Shown here: one piece after another, positions 45,127-57,275 of the stretch
How positions within the stretch are numbered: the stretch's first letter is position 1
Layout of the letters: every line of letters begins with the position of its first letter
Assembly: GCA_024449915.1 (NCBI GenBank)
Contig: JAMZAV010001828.1
Coordinates: 62,001 to 126,000, forward strand
DNA from: Sweltsa coloradensis
Taxonomy: Eukaryota; Arthropoda; Insecta; Plecoptera; Chloroperlidae
Length of the DNA stretch: 64,000 nucleotides
Direction of reading: 5' to 3'
Notes under the pieces: generated by a model
Told to the model about the DNA's origin: nothing
What the model saw: only the letters and a program-made list of their open reading frames with translations
Database searches by the model: none
Position numbers and translations under genes: made by a program

Positions 45127-48100
45127 TAATAATAGTAATAATATCTATGGCAAATGACAAAGTTTTCAATGTAACCTGAAAAGAAAGTCCTTTGCAAAAT
45201 TCTAAACAGAAATCAGAGGAACAATACACCACTTCCAACACAATTTTACAATTTTTTTTTTTTAAATTTTTTTTGTTGATAATTATTTTCACTGCTAATT
45301 CACATATTTTAGACATGGAACAAAAACTAAAATTGCATTTTATTTTCACCACAAAGTCCTACCTCTGACCATGGATCTAATTTAAGTCTATGCTCTAAAC
45401 ATCAGCCTTTTGGCATTCCTTTTAAACACATGTTAAATGATTTAACAATTTCAATTTGTGTTAGTCAGGGACTGCAGACAATACTACTGGGGAAAAACAT
45501 AAAATAGCATAACGTACATAGTATGAAAGGAAGGGTTGACAAATAAAGAGTGGAGGTAATGCAAAATGGAAATTACAACCCAAAATTTCAAGTTTCAGTG
45601 ATTTAACCAAAATTAGCTACAAATGATGATTTATTTATGGTTTTGATTTTTAAATTCTTTTAAAAATGTGTAATTACATTTTATCTGTGGGTTAATTCTC
45701 TATTGTAAGTAAACTAATTTCAAATTGTTAGCCATTATTATTTTATTTTATTTGATATCAAATTGGCATGCCAATTTGGCAAATTTTTAAAATTGTAAAC
45801 TACCATTTTTTGCAACTACCTCTATACAGCTCAAGGAACATGATCAACATTGCTTTCATAAACATAACAAAAAATATCCAACATGTACTGCAAAAACACG
45901 TTTTATTGGATTACGGTTTCTAAATATGATACATTAATAGTACTGTAGTTCCATATGAATAAGTGGAAACCCAAGTTTAATACTCTGCCATCAACACTGA
46001 TTATGTATGGAACCTTTCACCCACTTTCACCTATTCAACAACAAAAATCCAGAATGTAATTGACAAAACGTAAAGTTCTACACGAACTACATACTCGAGT
46101 ACACAAATGCTACCTACAAGACTTGGAAAAATAACCAACTCCTTTAGTGATCAACAATCAAAACATCTATATTATGTTAATCAGACTTCTCATAGGCCCT
46201 CTCTATACATATTATATAGTTTGCAAGCCATTTCTCATTGAAGATTATTAAACATTTATATGATTACTGTAACAAAAACTAAGCTGAAAGTATAAATTAA
46301 TAATAGGATATTATACATAGCAAAGTATAATGATTATACTATATACAGTAGTCCAGTACAAGTATACTGAATAGTTTGCTCAAGACCTGAGGAGTCTCAC
46401 TAAAAGCCTTGGTACAAATGTTAACGACAAACCGATCTGACTAGCCCGCCTTCCTGCCATCTACACATATATTACATAAGCAACATCTTTATACATTCTC
46501 TTCACTGTTCTGATCTCTGCCGTTACAAAGCATGTACCAGTTTGAACAGAGCAAAAACACAAGATGCAGAAAATATAGTACACATAAATCATTATTCAAA
46601 TTTGTAAATGCAATGCTACTATGTTCGTACGATAATTACTATGTGAACGCAGTCGATTAATTATCGTATTTTATTTATTTTTATGATAGGTTTATAGAAC
46701 CTATATATATACGTTTTATGAATATTTCGGTACGGCATGGATTATATTCAGATGCACACAATTCGAGCAGTACAAAAATTGGAAAAACAGCAACGATAAT
46801 ATTGTTGTATTTTCTACAATTTTATTGTCTCTTGAAGGATTGTGCACACTGTTATCAACAGATATTGCAATGCCACTCTTGGAGTGTGCAAACATTGCAA
46901 GAAGTACTCTCATATTAGTAGTACTTTAATTTTACAACAATTAGTTTACCATCCCGGCAACTTTATTTTACAAGTATGAAAATGACCCAAGATTTCCCCT
47001 AGTGAAAAAAGTGGATAAAATAGAATGTTGCATGAAATGGTATATTCCAAATTATAGGGTACTAAAGTGCACTATCAGGTCATATACACATCTCTTTTAC
47101 CTTTGCAAACAAAACAAAACTTATTTCAATTACGTCTTGTTTTGGTGCCATACAAATCCGATTTTTGTAGGTAATGAATACTCTGAGACGACAGTTGAAT
47201 AAGTACCTTGTCGAAACTTACGTATGCAACGGTTACGGTTTAATATAATGATGAAACAAATCGTGTTCCTAATAATAAGTAATAAAGCATTTTTGTTTAT
47301 ACAGAGTCTGTACAGCTGTTGATAACACTAGATAGTCGATAGCCTCTAGAAGCTTCACTCAAAACTTTTGCAATAAAATCACTGTCTTCCGTACTTCTTG
47401 TGTTTGTTCCTCGTACATCTTTCACTCTCAAGATGCGAGTAGGAATATAATACACTGATGACAGATCTGCGTTATTAACTTAATTTAACCAGATGAACAA
47501 GCAAGACCGAGAACTTGGAAAGGACCGGTACGAATTTGTAAGTTCCAATTTTATGAACCTCGGATACGAAACAAATTACCGCAATGTATTCTTTGCTATT
47601 GCAAACGTGTGGTACAAATTTTATAGTTCAAGGATTGTTTTGTTTGGATTGCAATTGCATAGTTTAAAATTAGGTTAAATAAAATCCAAACTTTCATTGC
47701 AGTGCAAGTACTTATCTGGTTTGTTCCCTTGCTACTTTCTAAAGGACGATGAGTGGAGGTGGAAGCTAAGCAGGCCTAGAGGACTAAACTTATGAATACG
47801 ATTAATTTAGGGCATATTACTGGTGTTACTCATTCATTTGTAACATTGTTACTGCCTACTTCTAGTTATGCCACTCTAAATTAATCAGATTACTGGCTGT
47901 AAACCACTACTCCGCTTGCTTTACACCTCAAAGGCAAGTGGAAATGCTGTTCAAACACCTCCAACTTTGTGTACGAAGTCGACTCATCGCAATATTGGAA
48001 CAAACCATTCACATTGCCACTATAATGTAGTATCAATTTCATGGTTCTATATCATATCTATATTTATGAACATAGACCTTAATGTGAATAAGAATACTAT

Positions 48101-49003
48101 TTGTATTATAATAAAATATCCCAAAATATGATGCCACTATTTTTTTTTCCATAAAACGCATCACAATTCCCAAAGTCGATCCCTTCCAACCCATTTGGCT
48201 GTTTTCGTCTTACTTTTTTCGATACTTATATAAAAAAGTAAAGACATACAAACAAGTTTACTCTTTATCTCACACTTCTAACCTAGATCTGCAAGTTAGA
48301 AGGATTGAGCATGTGGGAGATTATCTAAAACTAACGCTAAGCTAAGTCAATTTACTATTTTGGATAAATCCCAATCAAATATGTGATAAATCACTTGGTA
48401 GATTATCTGCATTGGTGAATCTTAAAAAATCCAATCTGTTCACCCTATTCGTTTGATTTATTTGTTGGCTGATGGGATTGCGACTTGGGATTTACTCAAT
48501 TCGAGTCCCAATAGTAATTAAAAAACATTGCACTTTGGCCGAACGTACAGAACGTAAGACATTAATACGAGTAAGAAGTGCTTTGCTTTTACTTTCACAT
48601 TTACGCAACAATAATGGTATACAAATATCAAAATTTTATCACAATAAATCATTTAAAAAGATTCTCCAGCCAGTGCAACAAACCTTTATTAGATTCCTTT
48701 GCATACCACCTTTCTACTCTCTTGTTTCAATCAGCTATTCAAGTTTCTCTACTACTAAAGAAAAGATAAAAGTCCAACTGAAAACAGCCATGCCCGTCTC
48801 TAACAACAAAGATACCTATACAAACTTCCATGTATACTTCTAGACTTTCATCTCAAAAGTGGGTATGATAATTTATTAATTACTTACTATTGCAATCCAA
48901 ACAATTAACAAACCAAGTACTATTTCTGTTAGTTTTTCATATTTCGATGAAATATTTCTAATCCCCACCGATATTGCCCGCAAGTGCACACGTCACAGCA
49001 GGT
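45126..49003. other. intergenic stretch between the two convergent genes
   Basis: About 3.9 kb of AT-rich DNA, probably including the MIM 3' UTR at its right side (minus strand). No other gene, RNA gene or complete element is recognised. Confidence 0.45.
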
Positions 49004-49240
49004 CTAGCGTATCTTGGGTGCGGAGCGGTCGTTGACGGCTCCCGTGCGTCGCAGGGGGGTGCCCCTCTTGATCTGATCCATCAGGGACTCGTGACAGACA
49101 GTCGGGTCGGAGATGGTGCGACTGCCGATGAAGTGGCGTATCCGACTGGCGCGCGGCTGTCCCGGTATCTGCTGGTGCTGGAGGGCAAGCTTGGAGTTGA
49201 GCGCATGCAGGAAGTTCTGTCCAGGGCCGACCACACCTCT
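49004..49240 (-). CDS. mim: MIM/MTSS1-like actin regulator, last exon (WH2)
   Basis: The acceptor is TATGTTGCAG|AGAGG (phase 0). The exon codes 78 residues and ends at the TAG at 49004-49006. The C-terminus reads ESLMDQIKRGTPLRRT then NDRSAPKIR, a WH2 actin-monomer-binding motif (amphipathic helix followed by an LRRT-type linker) as at the C-terminus of missing-in-metastasis (MIM/MTSS1) proteins. Upstream, QNFLHALNSKLALQ repeats the style of the preceding exon. Five exons at 63416-63188, 59469-59356, 57275-56981, 49951-49801 and 49240-49004 join with matching phases and give 341 C-terminal residues. The N-terminal I-BAR exons must lie beyond 64000. Confidence 0.8.
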   Translation of the reverse strand, partial: RGVVGPGQNFLHALNSKLALQHQQIPGQPRASRIRHFIGSRTISDPTVCHESLMDQIKRGTPLRRTGAVNDRSAPKIR

Positions 49241-49361
49241 CTGCAACATACATAGTACAGAGTAAGCTGATTACTTTTCAACACTCCACTTTGATTGGAA
49301 AGAAATGTAAATATTAATAGCGCGATACATGGTCTTAAATAAAAAACAAAATAAGTATTTT

Positions 49362-49425
49362 GAGTCTACCCAATTGGGCACATAACTGATTTTCAGTGGG
49401 GGACATTAAATTTAAAGCAAACCCT
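49362..49425 (+). repeat. SINE-like repeat fragment in a MIM intron
   Basis: GAGTCTACCCAATTGGGCAC followed by CTGATTTTCAGTGGGGGACA, the same 5' module as at 26960, 29288, 44440 and 58199. Confidence 0.65.
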
Positions 49426-49644
49426 TCTAAACCCTTCATTTACTCACAAATTTGAAGTGTTTAAATTAGTACTAGTTTATCTTTACCGATGCAATAAAAT
49501 ATAATTAAATAACTTGAAATGTTTAAGCTACAATATTGACAATATGAAGCTGACAAAAACATGTTTTTTATGCAAGGCATGACAAATATATTAATAAATT
49601 GAAAATCATTGTACAGAAGATTTTTTTACTGAATAGAGGATAGA

Positions 49645-49740
49645 CGAGCCATGTGTCACAAACTTTTACACAGTCAGTTATTGTTTAATACGTGCCATAT
49701 GTGTCACAAACTTTTACACAGTCAGTTATTGTTTAATTTA
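49645..49740 (+). repeat. tandem duplication of about 45 bp
   Basis: CATGTGTCACAAACTTTTAC followed by ACAGTCAGTTATTGTTTAAT occurs twice in succession within the last MIM intron. Confidence 0.85.
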
Positions 49741-49800
49741 TGGTAGAATGTGTAATTGACAACTGTGCAAGAAGCAATGAATCACTGAAGATGATCGCAC

Positions 49801-49951
49801 CTGTAACAGCCGGTTTCCGCACGGACTGGGCCGGTTGTTGAGGTCCTCGGAATGTCTGCGGGAGTTGCGCGGCGACAGAGTGGGCCCGAGCTTCGCGCTC
49901 AGAGCCGCGATCAGTCCTTCTCCCGCTCCCCTTCGCTCGGCGCTCTGAGAC
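49801..49951 (-). CDS. mim: MIM/MTSS1-like protein, penultimate exon
   Basis: The acceptor is CAGTTCCAG|GTCTC (enters at phase 2) and the donor TTACAG|GTGCGA (phase 0). It encodes 50 complete residues including EGLIAALSAKLGPTLSPR and SRRHSEDLNNRPSPCGN. The segment resembles the Ser/Pro-rich region before the WH2 motif, and LIAALSAKL parallels LHALNSKL in the next exon. It is GC-rich against an AT-rich background, which supports coding function. The LINE insertion ends about 155 bp upstream in transcript orientation. Confidence 0.8.
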
Positions 49952-50142
49952 CTGGAACTGTAATCACGAGGTTAGGTCTTTTCCACGGGAGAAGATATTT
50001 CATTATTCATGTAACTTGTATTGTCATCAGTAAATGTAATACGTAATTAATTAGAGATATTATATTTGTTAGTGTTTTAGGTTTTTAATGCTAAATCAAT
50101 TAACATATATATAATAATAATCAAACACCGTTCCAACATAAG

Positions 50143-51858
50143 TCAGGTCGGGGGGACGTTCACCAATTTCTCGGGCTGTGGACTTTCAGTGTTTGCTAGC
50201 ATGCTCAACACCTCCTCATCTACTTCGATGTCTTCTATGACAGGCATTTCTACCAGGTTCCTCCATTTTTCTATCCTCCCAGAGTCTTTTTCAGTATCTT
50301 TCAGATTTCCTCTTTCTTCAATGTTCCATTTTATTTGGTCCCTCCATCTATCTCTGGGCGTCCAAACTTTCTTACTCCCCCCCATGTGTGTTCAAATTCT
50401 CTTCTTGGTATTCTATCTTGTTCATTCTTCGTACGTGCCCATACCATCGAAGTCTTCTTTCCTATTTTATTTCGTAAACTTTCCACTCCTAGTTTGTTTC
50501 TTATTGTTTTGCTCCGTACCTTGCTATTTTGTGTAAGGACTACAGAACGTCTTAAAAATTTCATCTCTGCTGCTTGTAATCTGCTGTCTCCCTTTCACTC
50601 CTATTGTCCATGTCCACGATGCATATGATATTATTGGAGGAAATACATTTTGTACAATAACATCTTGCACCTGGATGATATTTCTTCTTTCCATAATAGT
50701 TTACGTACACTTTGGTAAAATTTGTCTGCTAATATAATTCTCCTTGATATTTCAGCATCTATTTTTGCGTCCTTTGTTAGTATACTTCCGAGGTATTTAA
50801 ATGCTTCTGCAATGGCCAGCTCTTCACCCCGTAGTATTATCTTCTTTTGATTTTGTTTACTTTTCTTCGTTACTATTAATGTTTCACTCTTTTCAATGCT
50901 TATTTTCATGTTAAACTTCAGTGTTTCCTCATTCCATCTATCTACGCTCTTCTGTACTTCTTCAATGGTATCTCCCCATCTCACTATATCATCTGCAAAT
51001 ATCATAGTTTTAGATGTTTCACTTTCTGTGGGTTCAACTTTACGCAGTATGTTATCCATAACAACGGTAAATAATGTAGGTGACATCACACTACCTTGCC
51101 GTAGCCCACCGTTATTTCAAACCAAGTAGTTCTACCAAATGGTGTTTGAACACAGCTCTTTGTTGTGACATATGTGCTTTGAATTCTTGTTATTAGACTC
51201 TGTTCTACTTCTGCATCTTTTAAGCATTCCCAAGCTTTTGCTCTTGGGACACTGTCATATGCTTTTTCTACATCCAAGAATACCATGAACATTTCTTCTC
51301 CCTTTTCCCACTTTTTTCCATTATTTGTCTGAGCGCAAATATGAGATCTATGGTTGAGCGGCCAGCTCTAAACCCATATTGTTCCTCTCTCAAACTTGGC
51401 TCTACTTGTTGTCGTAGTCTTCGATCTAGTATTTTCTCGTATATCTTTGCACACTGGCTCATCAGCGTTATTCCTCTATAATTTTTACACTTCTTCCTGT
51501 CCCCTTTCTTAAATGTTGGCACTATAATTCCTTTCCCCAGTCATCTGGTACCTTCTTTCTTTCCAAGCTGCACTGGTCACTCTCCACATCCAATCTATCC
51601 CCCCACCCCCTGCACCCTTGATCACCTCCACAACTATTTCATCCTCTCCCGAAGCTTACCATTTTTCATGGCTTTTACTGCTTCAACTACTTCCCGTCTT
51701 GATATTTCATTTCCTATTATTTCTTCTATTTCTTCCTCATTGGTGTTCTGAAAGATTTCTATTGTTAGGTCCCCTTCCTGAGTTTGGTTATGGTTAGTAT
51801 CAGGTAACCTAGGCATATTAAGTAGGTTTTTGAAATATTTCTTCCACATGTTTTTCAC
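50143..51858 (-). pseudogene. LINE reverse transcriptase and C-terminal region, multiply frameshifted
   Basis: Pieces in order: 51858-51634 (EIIGNEISRREVVEAVKAMK), 51522-51268 (FKKGDRKKCKNYRGITLMSQ, EEQYGFRAGRSTIDLIFALR), 51292-51086 (MVFLDVEKAYDSVPR), 51089-50631 (MSPTLFTVVMDNIL and the catalytic FADD in MIFADDIV, then FKYLGSIL), 50564-50331 and 50385-50143 (RRDRWRDQIKWNIE-like tail). These are standard LINE RT blocks in the correct order, in at least five frames. Confidence 0.88.
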
Positions 51859-52027
51859 TTCTTCTGGGTCAGTAATAAGAGATTCATTGTTGTTGGTCAG
51901 GTATCTTTGATTTCTTCTGTTTTTCTTTTGCTTCTCATTAGTCCATACAACAATTTCTTATTTGTATCAAAGTCCTTCTCTAATTTGTCTGCAAATATTT
52001 CCATTGTATTTTTCTTTTCTTCCATTA

Positions 52028-53113
52028 CTATTTTTTTAGCTTCATATTTATACTTTTTGTACTTTTCTTCATTTTCTTTAGTCCTGTTTTTATCCTTTTC
52101 CTTTCGGCTACATTTTTGCGTTTAACAGCTGTCTTCACTCTTCCATTCCACCACACAGTTTCCTTTTCCTTTCTTATGCCACCTGCCCTTCCGCATATTT
52201 CTTCAGCACTACTAATAAATACTGACTTAAGTAATTTCCACTCCTCATCTACTGATAACAAATCATGTGTTGGATACTTTTCCTCTATCTGTCTTCTAAA
52301 GGACAGCATGTCAGTCTCCTCCTGTAGTTTCCATGTCTTGATTTTTGGAATCTTCCTCCTGGGATATAGTCCATGATTTTGGTCTTTATTGTTCACTCTT
52401 ATAAGGCTTACAAGTAGTCTGTGGTCTCCATCTAGAGACACGCTGGGAATTACTTTTACATCAGTGATATCTTTGGCCATGTTGCTACTTATAATAATAT
52501 AATCAATAACTGACTCAGATGAGCCATCCCAGGCGTACCGAGTTATTTGTTGATCTTTTTTCTTCATGAACCAGCTATTTCCGATTCGAAGTCCATTCCT
52601 GGCACACAAATCAAGTAGATTTTCTCCTTCCTTGTTCCTTGGCCCATACCCATGGACCCCTAGTACCTCTTCATATCCCGTTCTCTCTCTCCCTACTTTG
52701 GCATTAAGATCTCCCATAATTATTACTTTTCTCTCTGTGATTTCTTCTTCCAATTGTTCAAGCCATGCCTCCTTTTCGGCCATCGCTAACCCAACTTGTG
52801 GTGCATAGCATTGTATGATCTCTAAAGCTACTTTATTTATAAATATTTTAATTTTCAAAATTCTGTCACTCTTATTGTCTACATGGACAATGTTTTCTTT
52901 CCACTTTGGGCTGATGATAAATCCCACTCCATTTTTGCCTTCATTTGTGCCCGACCATAATAATTTGTATCCTTCTCTCAGTTCTCTTGGTTCCTACTCC
53001 CTTCCATTTAGTCTCGCACAGTCCTAATATCTCCAATTTTTCGACATCATTACATCTACTAATTCTTCAATTTTCCCATTTAATGTAAGAATATTTAGGG
53101 TTCCTATTTTAAT
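52028..53113 (-). pseudogene. LINE AP-type endonuclease
   Basis: It starts near IKIGTLNILTLNGKIEELVD (53024-53230 frame), continues with LCETKW across a frame break, and then the long frame 52028-52927. APE motifs: IQCYAPQVG, VIIMGDLNAKVG, SWFMKKKDQQITRYAWDG, SVIDYIIIS and SLDGDHRLLVS (the SDH-type block). This nuclease nicks target DNA to prime reverse transcription. A charged linker (KRKNVAERKRIKTGLKKMKK) leads into the RT. Confidence 0.85.
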
Positions 53114-53202
53114 CATTGTATGCCTATGTTTGTTGTTATTATATCTATTTGTTCTGTATTTATTGTACCCTTGCTTCTTTGTCTTTGTCATCAGTTGTTT
53201 TC

Positions 53203-53760
53203 TTATTTTCTTCTTGATCTCCACACCCACCTTGTGTGAAAATCCTGTTTTCCTAGATATGAATATCTTTTGTATTTTTGTGTGTTGTGACTTGGTTTTT
53301 GTAGGTCTTCTGGGTGGTCTTGTCCCTTTCTTGTCATTAAGTTGGTTATGTACATCCTTGTTTGTGCCCCCATTTGTGCTTCCCTTTTCCAGTTTTCACT
53401 TATTCCCTCCAAGTTTGACATGTCTAAGAACGTTATATTTTCTTCTTCACAAATATTTTTGATATGTGGATTTGCACTTACTCCTGTCCATGTGGTCAGG
53501 CCACTCATGGTTATTTGTGCCCCCTTAAACTTCTGTTTTGTTGTTGTCAATAATTCCCGCACTTGTCCCATCAATTTTTCTTGGTTTCCAGGCCCAACTC
53601 TTTCTGCATTTCCGACTTGTATGGAAACTATTGTCGCTTCTTCTTGTCCGTATTCCTCGATTTTTCGTTGTAGCTCTTTTATTTTAATACCTGGGTATGC
53701 TCTAGCTCTATACCCATTGTGTTCACAGAATTTTCCTGCTGTTCTTCCCCCATAAATCAC
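53203..53760 (-). pseudogene. LINE ORF1 C-terminal SGNH-hydrolase-like domain
   Basis: It follows the preceding frame directly with a small overlap, so it is the same protein after an indel. It shows GYRARAYPGIKIKEL, TIVSIQVGNAERVG (the family has a GxND-like block here) and ISENWKREAQMG, in the order of the esterase/SGNH domain of CR1-type ORF1 proteins. The canonical GxND Asn-Asp is altered (GNAE) and the catalytic Ser of GDS is replaced (GDL), so esterase function is doubtful in this copy. Confidence 0.6.
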
Positions 53761-54973
53761 CTATCAATATAGCTTTGGTAGTTTTGTATAGTCCTATATT
53801 TGTAGGTTTACTGTTTTCTTTGGGAGTCACACATTCATTTCTAGTCCCCTCTTGTTTCTCAGTTCCTTCTTCTTTCTCTTTTACTTCCTGAACCTTGAGC
53901 TCTTGCACTCTGTTGTTACTCAGGCCTCCGTTTAGAATTTCTTCACCCACTTGATGTTTGTGGCGATTAGACTTGTTCCTGTGATTGTTTGTTTTTAAAT
54001 CCGCGTTGTGATCAACTTTATTGTCTGGCTTTTTGTTGTTTAGGCCTTGCTTTTGGCCAAGTCCTACCATAGGTTCTAGGACTTTCTTGATGCCTAGGTC
54101 TTCAGCGTGTGGTATATCATTGTAATCCAGCTGCTGTTGTGGATCCTTTTTCTTTCCTTGATTTACTATTAGTCTTTGTCGTATCTCCTCCCACATATTA
54201 TTTAATCTGTTATCTAGCATTTTTCTTCCCTCCTGTTGCTCTTCTAAGTCCTCTCCAAGGTTCACCAATCTCATTTGCATTCTTCCCATTTCCTGTTCCA
54301 ACCTGGAATATGTTTTTTCTAGATCTAGCTGTATGTTTACCACCTCTGTAGTGCATTCTTCCACCACCCCTTTCATTCTGTTATACACTTGGTCTAGCAC
54401 ACCTACTTTGCCTTCTTCTTTATCTCTCTGCTTTTCCAATGTTCCTACCTTTTCACTCAGGTGTTCAATACTTTTGTTCATCTTACTTATTGTCTGTACC
54501 ATCCCCTTCCACTTTTCACTACTAGTCCTACACCGGCACATGCCTATTCTAATGTGGTTCCTCCTCTTCCTTTGAGCCACCCTTCCCCCCATTTGACCAG
54601 TCCTTCCTGTGGTTATCCTAGGCTTAGACTTGTTACAGTCCAATTCTAGGCCGAGAAGTCGGCTTTCTTTTGCTACAGGTATACTTTCTACCTCAAGTTC
54701 CTTGACTGTTGTTTGTAGGCATATTCCTACCTTTTTTTCCAACCCCGTGATCTTACTACTGCACCCACACCACCATTCACTTTTCGTTTTTCTTCTATAT
54801 TCCTTTCCATTGACTCCTGCACATTTAAAATGGGACCAGCTGGCACATGAAGTACACTGGACTCCCGTCCTTACTATTTTCTTGCATCTCCAACATTTTG
54901 ATTCTTCCTTTTCACTATTTAAAGTGAAACCTTCATCCACTGTCTCATTTTCATCCATCTTGTTGTTTATCAT
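53723..54973 (-). pseudogene. LINE ORF1: PHD-like zinc finger and coiled coil
   Basis: A 416-residue reading frame. Residues about 31-72 hold a Cys/His-rich PHD-type finger (CWRCKKIVRTGVQCTSCASW, then HFKC and WWCGC). Residues about 160-270 are a heptad-rich coiled coil (KMNKSIEHLSEKVGTLEKQ). The tail is polar and Lys/Asn-rich and ends AILIGDLWGKN, where GDSx of an SGNH hydrolase would begin. The frame then breaks, and the rest continues in the next frame at 53760. ORF1 proteins of this type act as RNA chaperones or nucleic-acid binders. Confidence 0.8.
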
Positions 54974-54990
54974 ATTTCAAACATTGTTAC

Positions 54991-56980
54991 AAAGATTAGG
55001 CAAAAACAAAAACACTCCTCAAATGTCAACATTTTTAAATTAACTAAGCACCAAGTCACAATGTCATCTATACTAAACTCCCTTCAAATACATATCTGTC
55101 ACCACCTATCCATCCAAAGACTAATTGGAAAATTCTAAGTCACCAAATATGTTGTAGTAATAAGTTCTCCACTCCAAACCATCATTTGCACCATCCAGCA
55201 ACCAGCCTAGGCCTATGGCATCATCAATGGAGAACCTGAAGTCCACCCACACAAATCCACCTCACGCCCTCAGAATATCACAGATCTTCATTACTTGCTT
55301 CACATAATGTTTACACAAACACCAACCTTCCCTTCAATACTAATTTCACTTCTCACTGTTAATATACACCACTTTAAAACATTAAATTATGAGAGCATCT
55401 CAACATTTGTACCCAGGCTGTATGGCGTATAAAATAAAATGTTACTAAATTCTAATTTTACTAAAGAAACGTTCTACCAAACCTACTAAAAAATTAGTTT
55501 AGCATTATATTGATTGTTTACTTATGTTTTATGTCACTACATTGAATGGAAATGTTCCGATAACTCATCAATCATCATTTACCAATAGAAGTGCAAGAAA
55601 CATTCCATATTTAGGATTTTGGTGAAAACTGAAAAGGAAAAAATAAATGCCAAATATGAAAAACTAAATGCAAAAATTATTCAAAATTAAAATGCAATTT
55701 TTTTTCTAAGTTACTAGTTAGATTTTTTTTTAAAATTTCTGAATTGTAGTAAATAAAACCAATTTTTAATGTTCTCGAGTATGTAATAAATTCTTTATTT
55801 ATCAAACCTTTTTGAAAATGATAAACCTATAAAAATAAAATAATATACTGTACTAGTTGTCCCATATGTCTCACAAGCCAATGAAGAAAGAAAAGAATAT
55901 GCCTAGGCCTACTTGTTTAGAGTTTACTGTTTTGTGAAAATTTAATCTTTGTAGACAACATAAAAATTAGAAATCTCATTCCACTTAATTAAAAACTTCT
56001 TTTAAAATACGTTAAACAAAAAAAAAATTTTTTTACTTGTAGTACTATGATAAGATTTTAATTCATGAAAGTTAACTGAAAGTTATACAACTATATGTAG
56101 AGAAAAACAGGAGCAATGTAGATTGTAGTCATTTAATCTTGGCCATCAATTAATAATGTACATACTCAATAATCAAACAAGTAACAGCTTGTTTTTACTA
56201 GTTATCTCACATGTACAAGACTTTCTGAAACAAGTTTTTGTTTGATATACATAATAAACATTTTAAAGTGCTAATTAATATCAGAAACATGTACATTCAA
56301 AAATATGTTTCCTGTCTTGTTTGCCAAAGCTCCAAATCTATGGAGTTGCATACCACATGTCAAACAGATGCTCCGAAGTAAAAATGAAAATGCATACAAA
56401 TGTAAAATGAACTCGTAGATATAGGTGGGACCAGATAAGCTGTCGCACGTCAAGGTCAAGCGAGAGCACGGACGCCAACGTTGACAATTTACTCACAATG
56501 GGCATTAGGTAGGGCCTACCGTATTTGGTCATGTTATCGTGATATGTTATCACATAAATCAACATTTTATAAGCTGTGAATAAAGTAGTTCGTCCCACAG
56601 AGTCAGTATTTTAGCAAAATAATGATTTTAAGTAATCACGATTTCGAAAGTGTTTTTTGTCTTGTTGGTAATGGTGTGTCCAAAGTTCCAGCTGTTTATA
56701 ATGCCAACCTCGCCAGATGTGATGTCAATGTTTAGGAGCATCAAAATGTCTTGATTTTATTCGTACACTTCATAAATACTTTATTTTTAGGATATATTGG
56801 GCAGGCCTTGGCTTTAAAATAGTCGTGTTTTTCTCCGAAAGCAGTTTTAGAGACCGTTATTTTATTTACTTTTTGCCGATCCTGTGACCATAGTGCGTGG
56901 ACGACAGTGCTGCGATCCCTCGGCGAGCGACAGCTTATCTGGTTCCACCTATAGGTACACAACTTGGCTAGCGTACGTAC
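54991..56980. other. remainder of the MIM intron 5' of the LINE
   Basis: About 2 kb of AT-rich DNA, including what may be the LINE 5' UTR near 55000. No gene, hairpin or RNA gene is recognised. Confidence 0.5.
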
Positions 56981-57275
56981 TTGACAACGGTGTTGCTGCG
57001 TCGCACGGCGCCTGGACTCGCTGGCTGATGTTTCAGCTCGGTCAGCTTCATGACCGCGTCGGCTACCGAGCCGCCCTTGACCTCCGCCTCGGTCCCCCCA
57101 TCCAGCATGAAGGCGGGGGGAGGGGGGAGGTGCTCCATGCTCCCCCCGACCGGGGCCAGGTGCTGACGGAAAGAGCTGGTGATTGACGAGGTGCGGCGTA
57201 TCGGAGGGGGTGGCTTGTGACCTTGGACAGAGCCTCGGCGAAGTAGGGTGTTGCGCATCGTGTTCGTGGGGTAGC
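56981..57275 (-). CDS. mim: MIM/MTSS1-like protein, proline-rich exon
   Basis: The acceptor is GTTCCAG|GCTAC (phase 1) and the donor GTCAA|GTACGT (phase 2). It encodes about 97 residues: HKPPPPIRRTSSITS, GGSMEHLPPPPAFMLDGG and VADAVMKLTELKHQPASPGA. These match the MIM/MTSS1 signature of PPPPxRRTSS, LPPPPxFLL and a VxxLxxLKHxPASPG block. The segments are likely SH3-ligand and regulatory regions between the I-BAR and WH2 ends. It is GC-rich (CCCCCC runs) with no stop in frame. Confidence 0.8.

Larger units (their letters stand above)
50107..54990 (-). mobile_element. degraded non-LTR retrotransposon (LINE) inside a MIM intron
   Basis: It lies in the same orientation as the host gene. From 5' to 3' on the minus strand: ORF1 (PHD-like finger, coiled coil, SGNH-like domain), APE-type endonuclease, reverse transcriptase, C-terminal region, and a 3' end in ATTATTATT at about 50107. 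At least six frameshifts or stops inactivate it. PHD plus esterase-like ORF1 is known from CR1/L2-type LINEs, while the EN-RT pair resembles proteins often mislabelled craniofacial development protein 2; the clade is not settled here. Confidence 0.85.
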
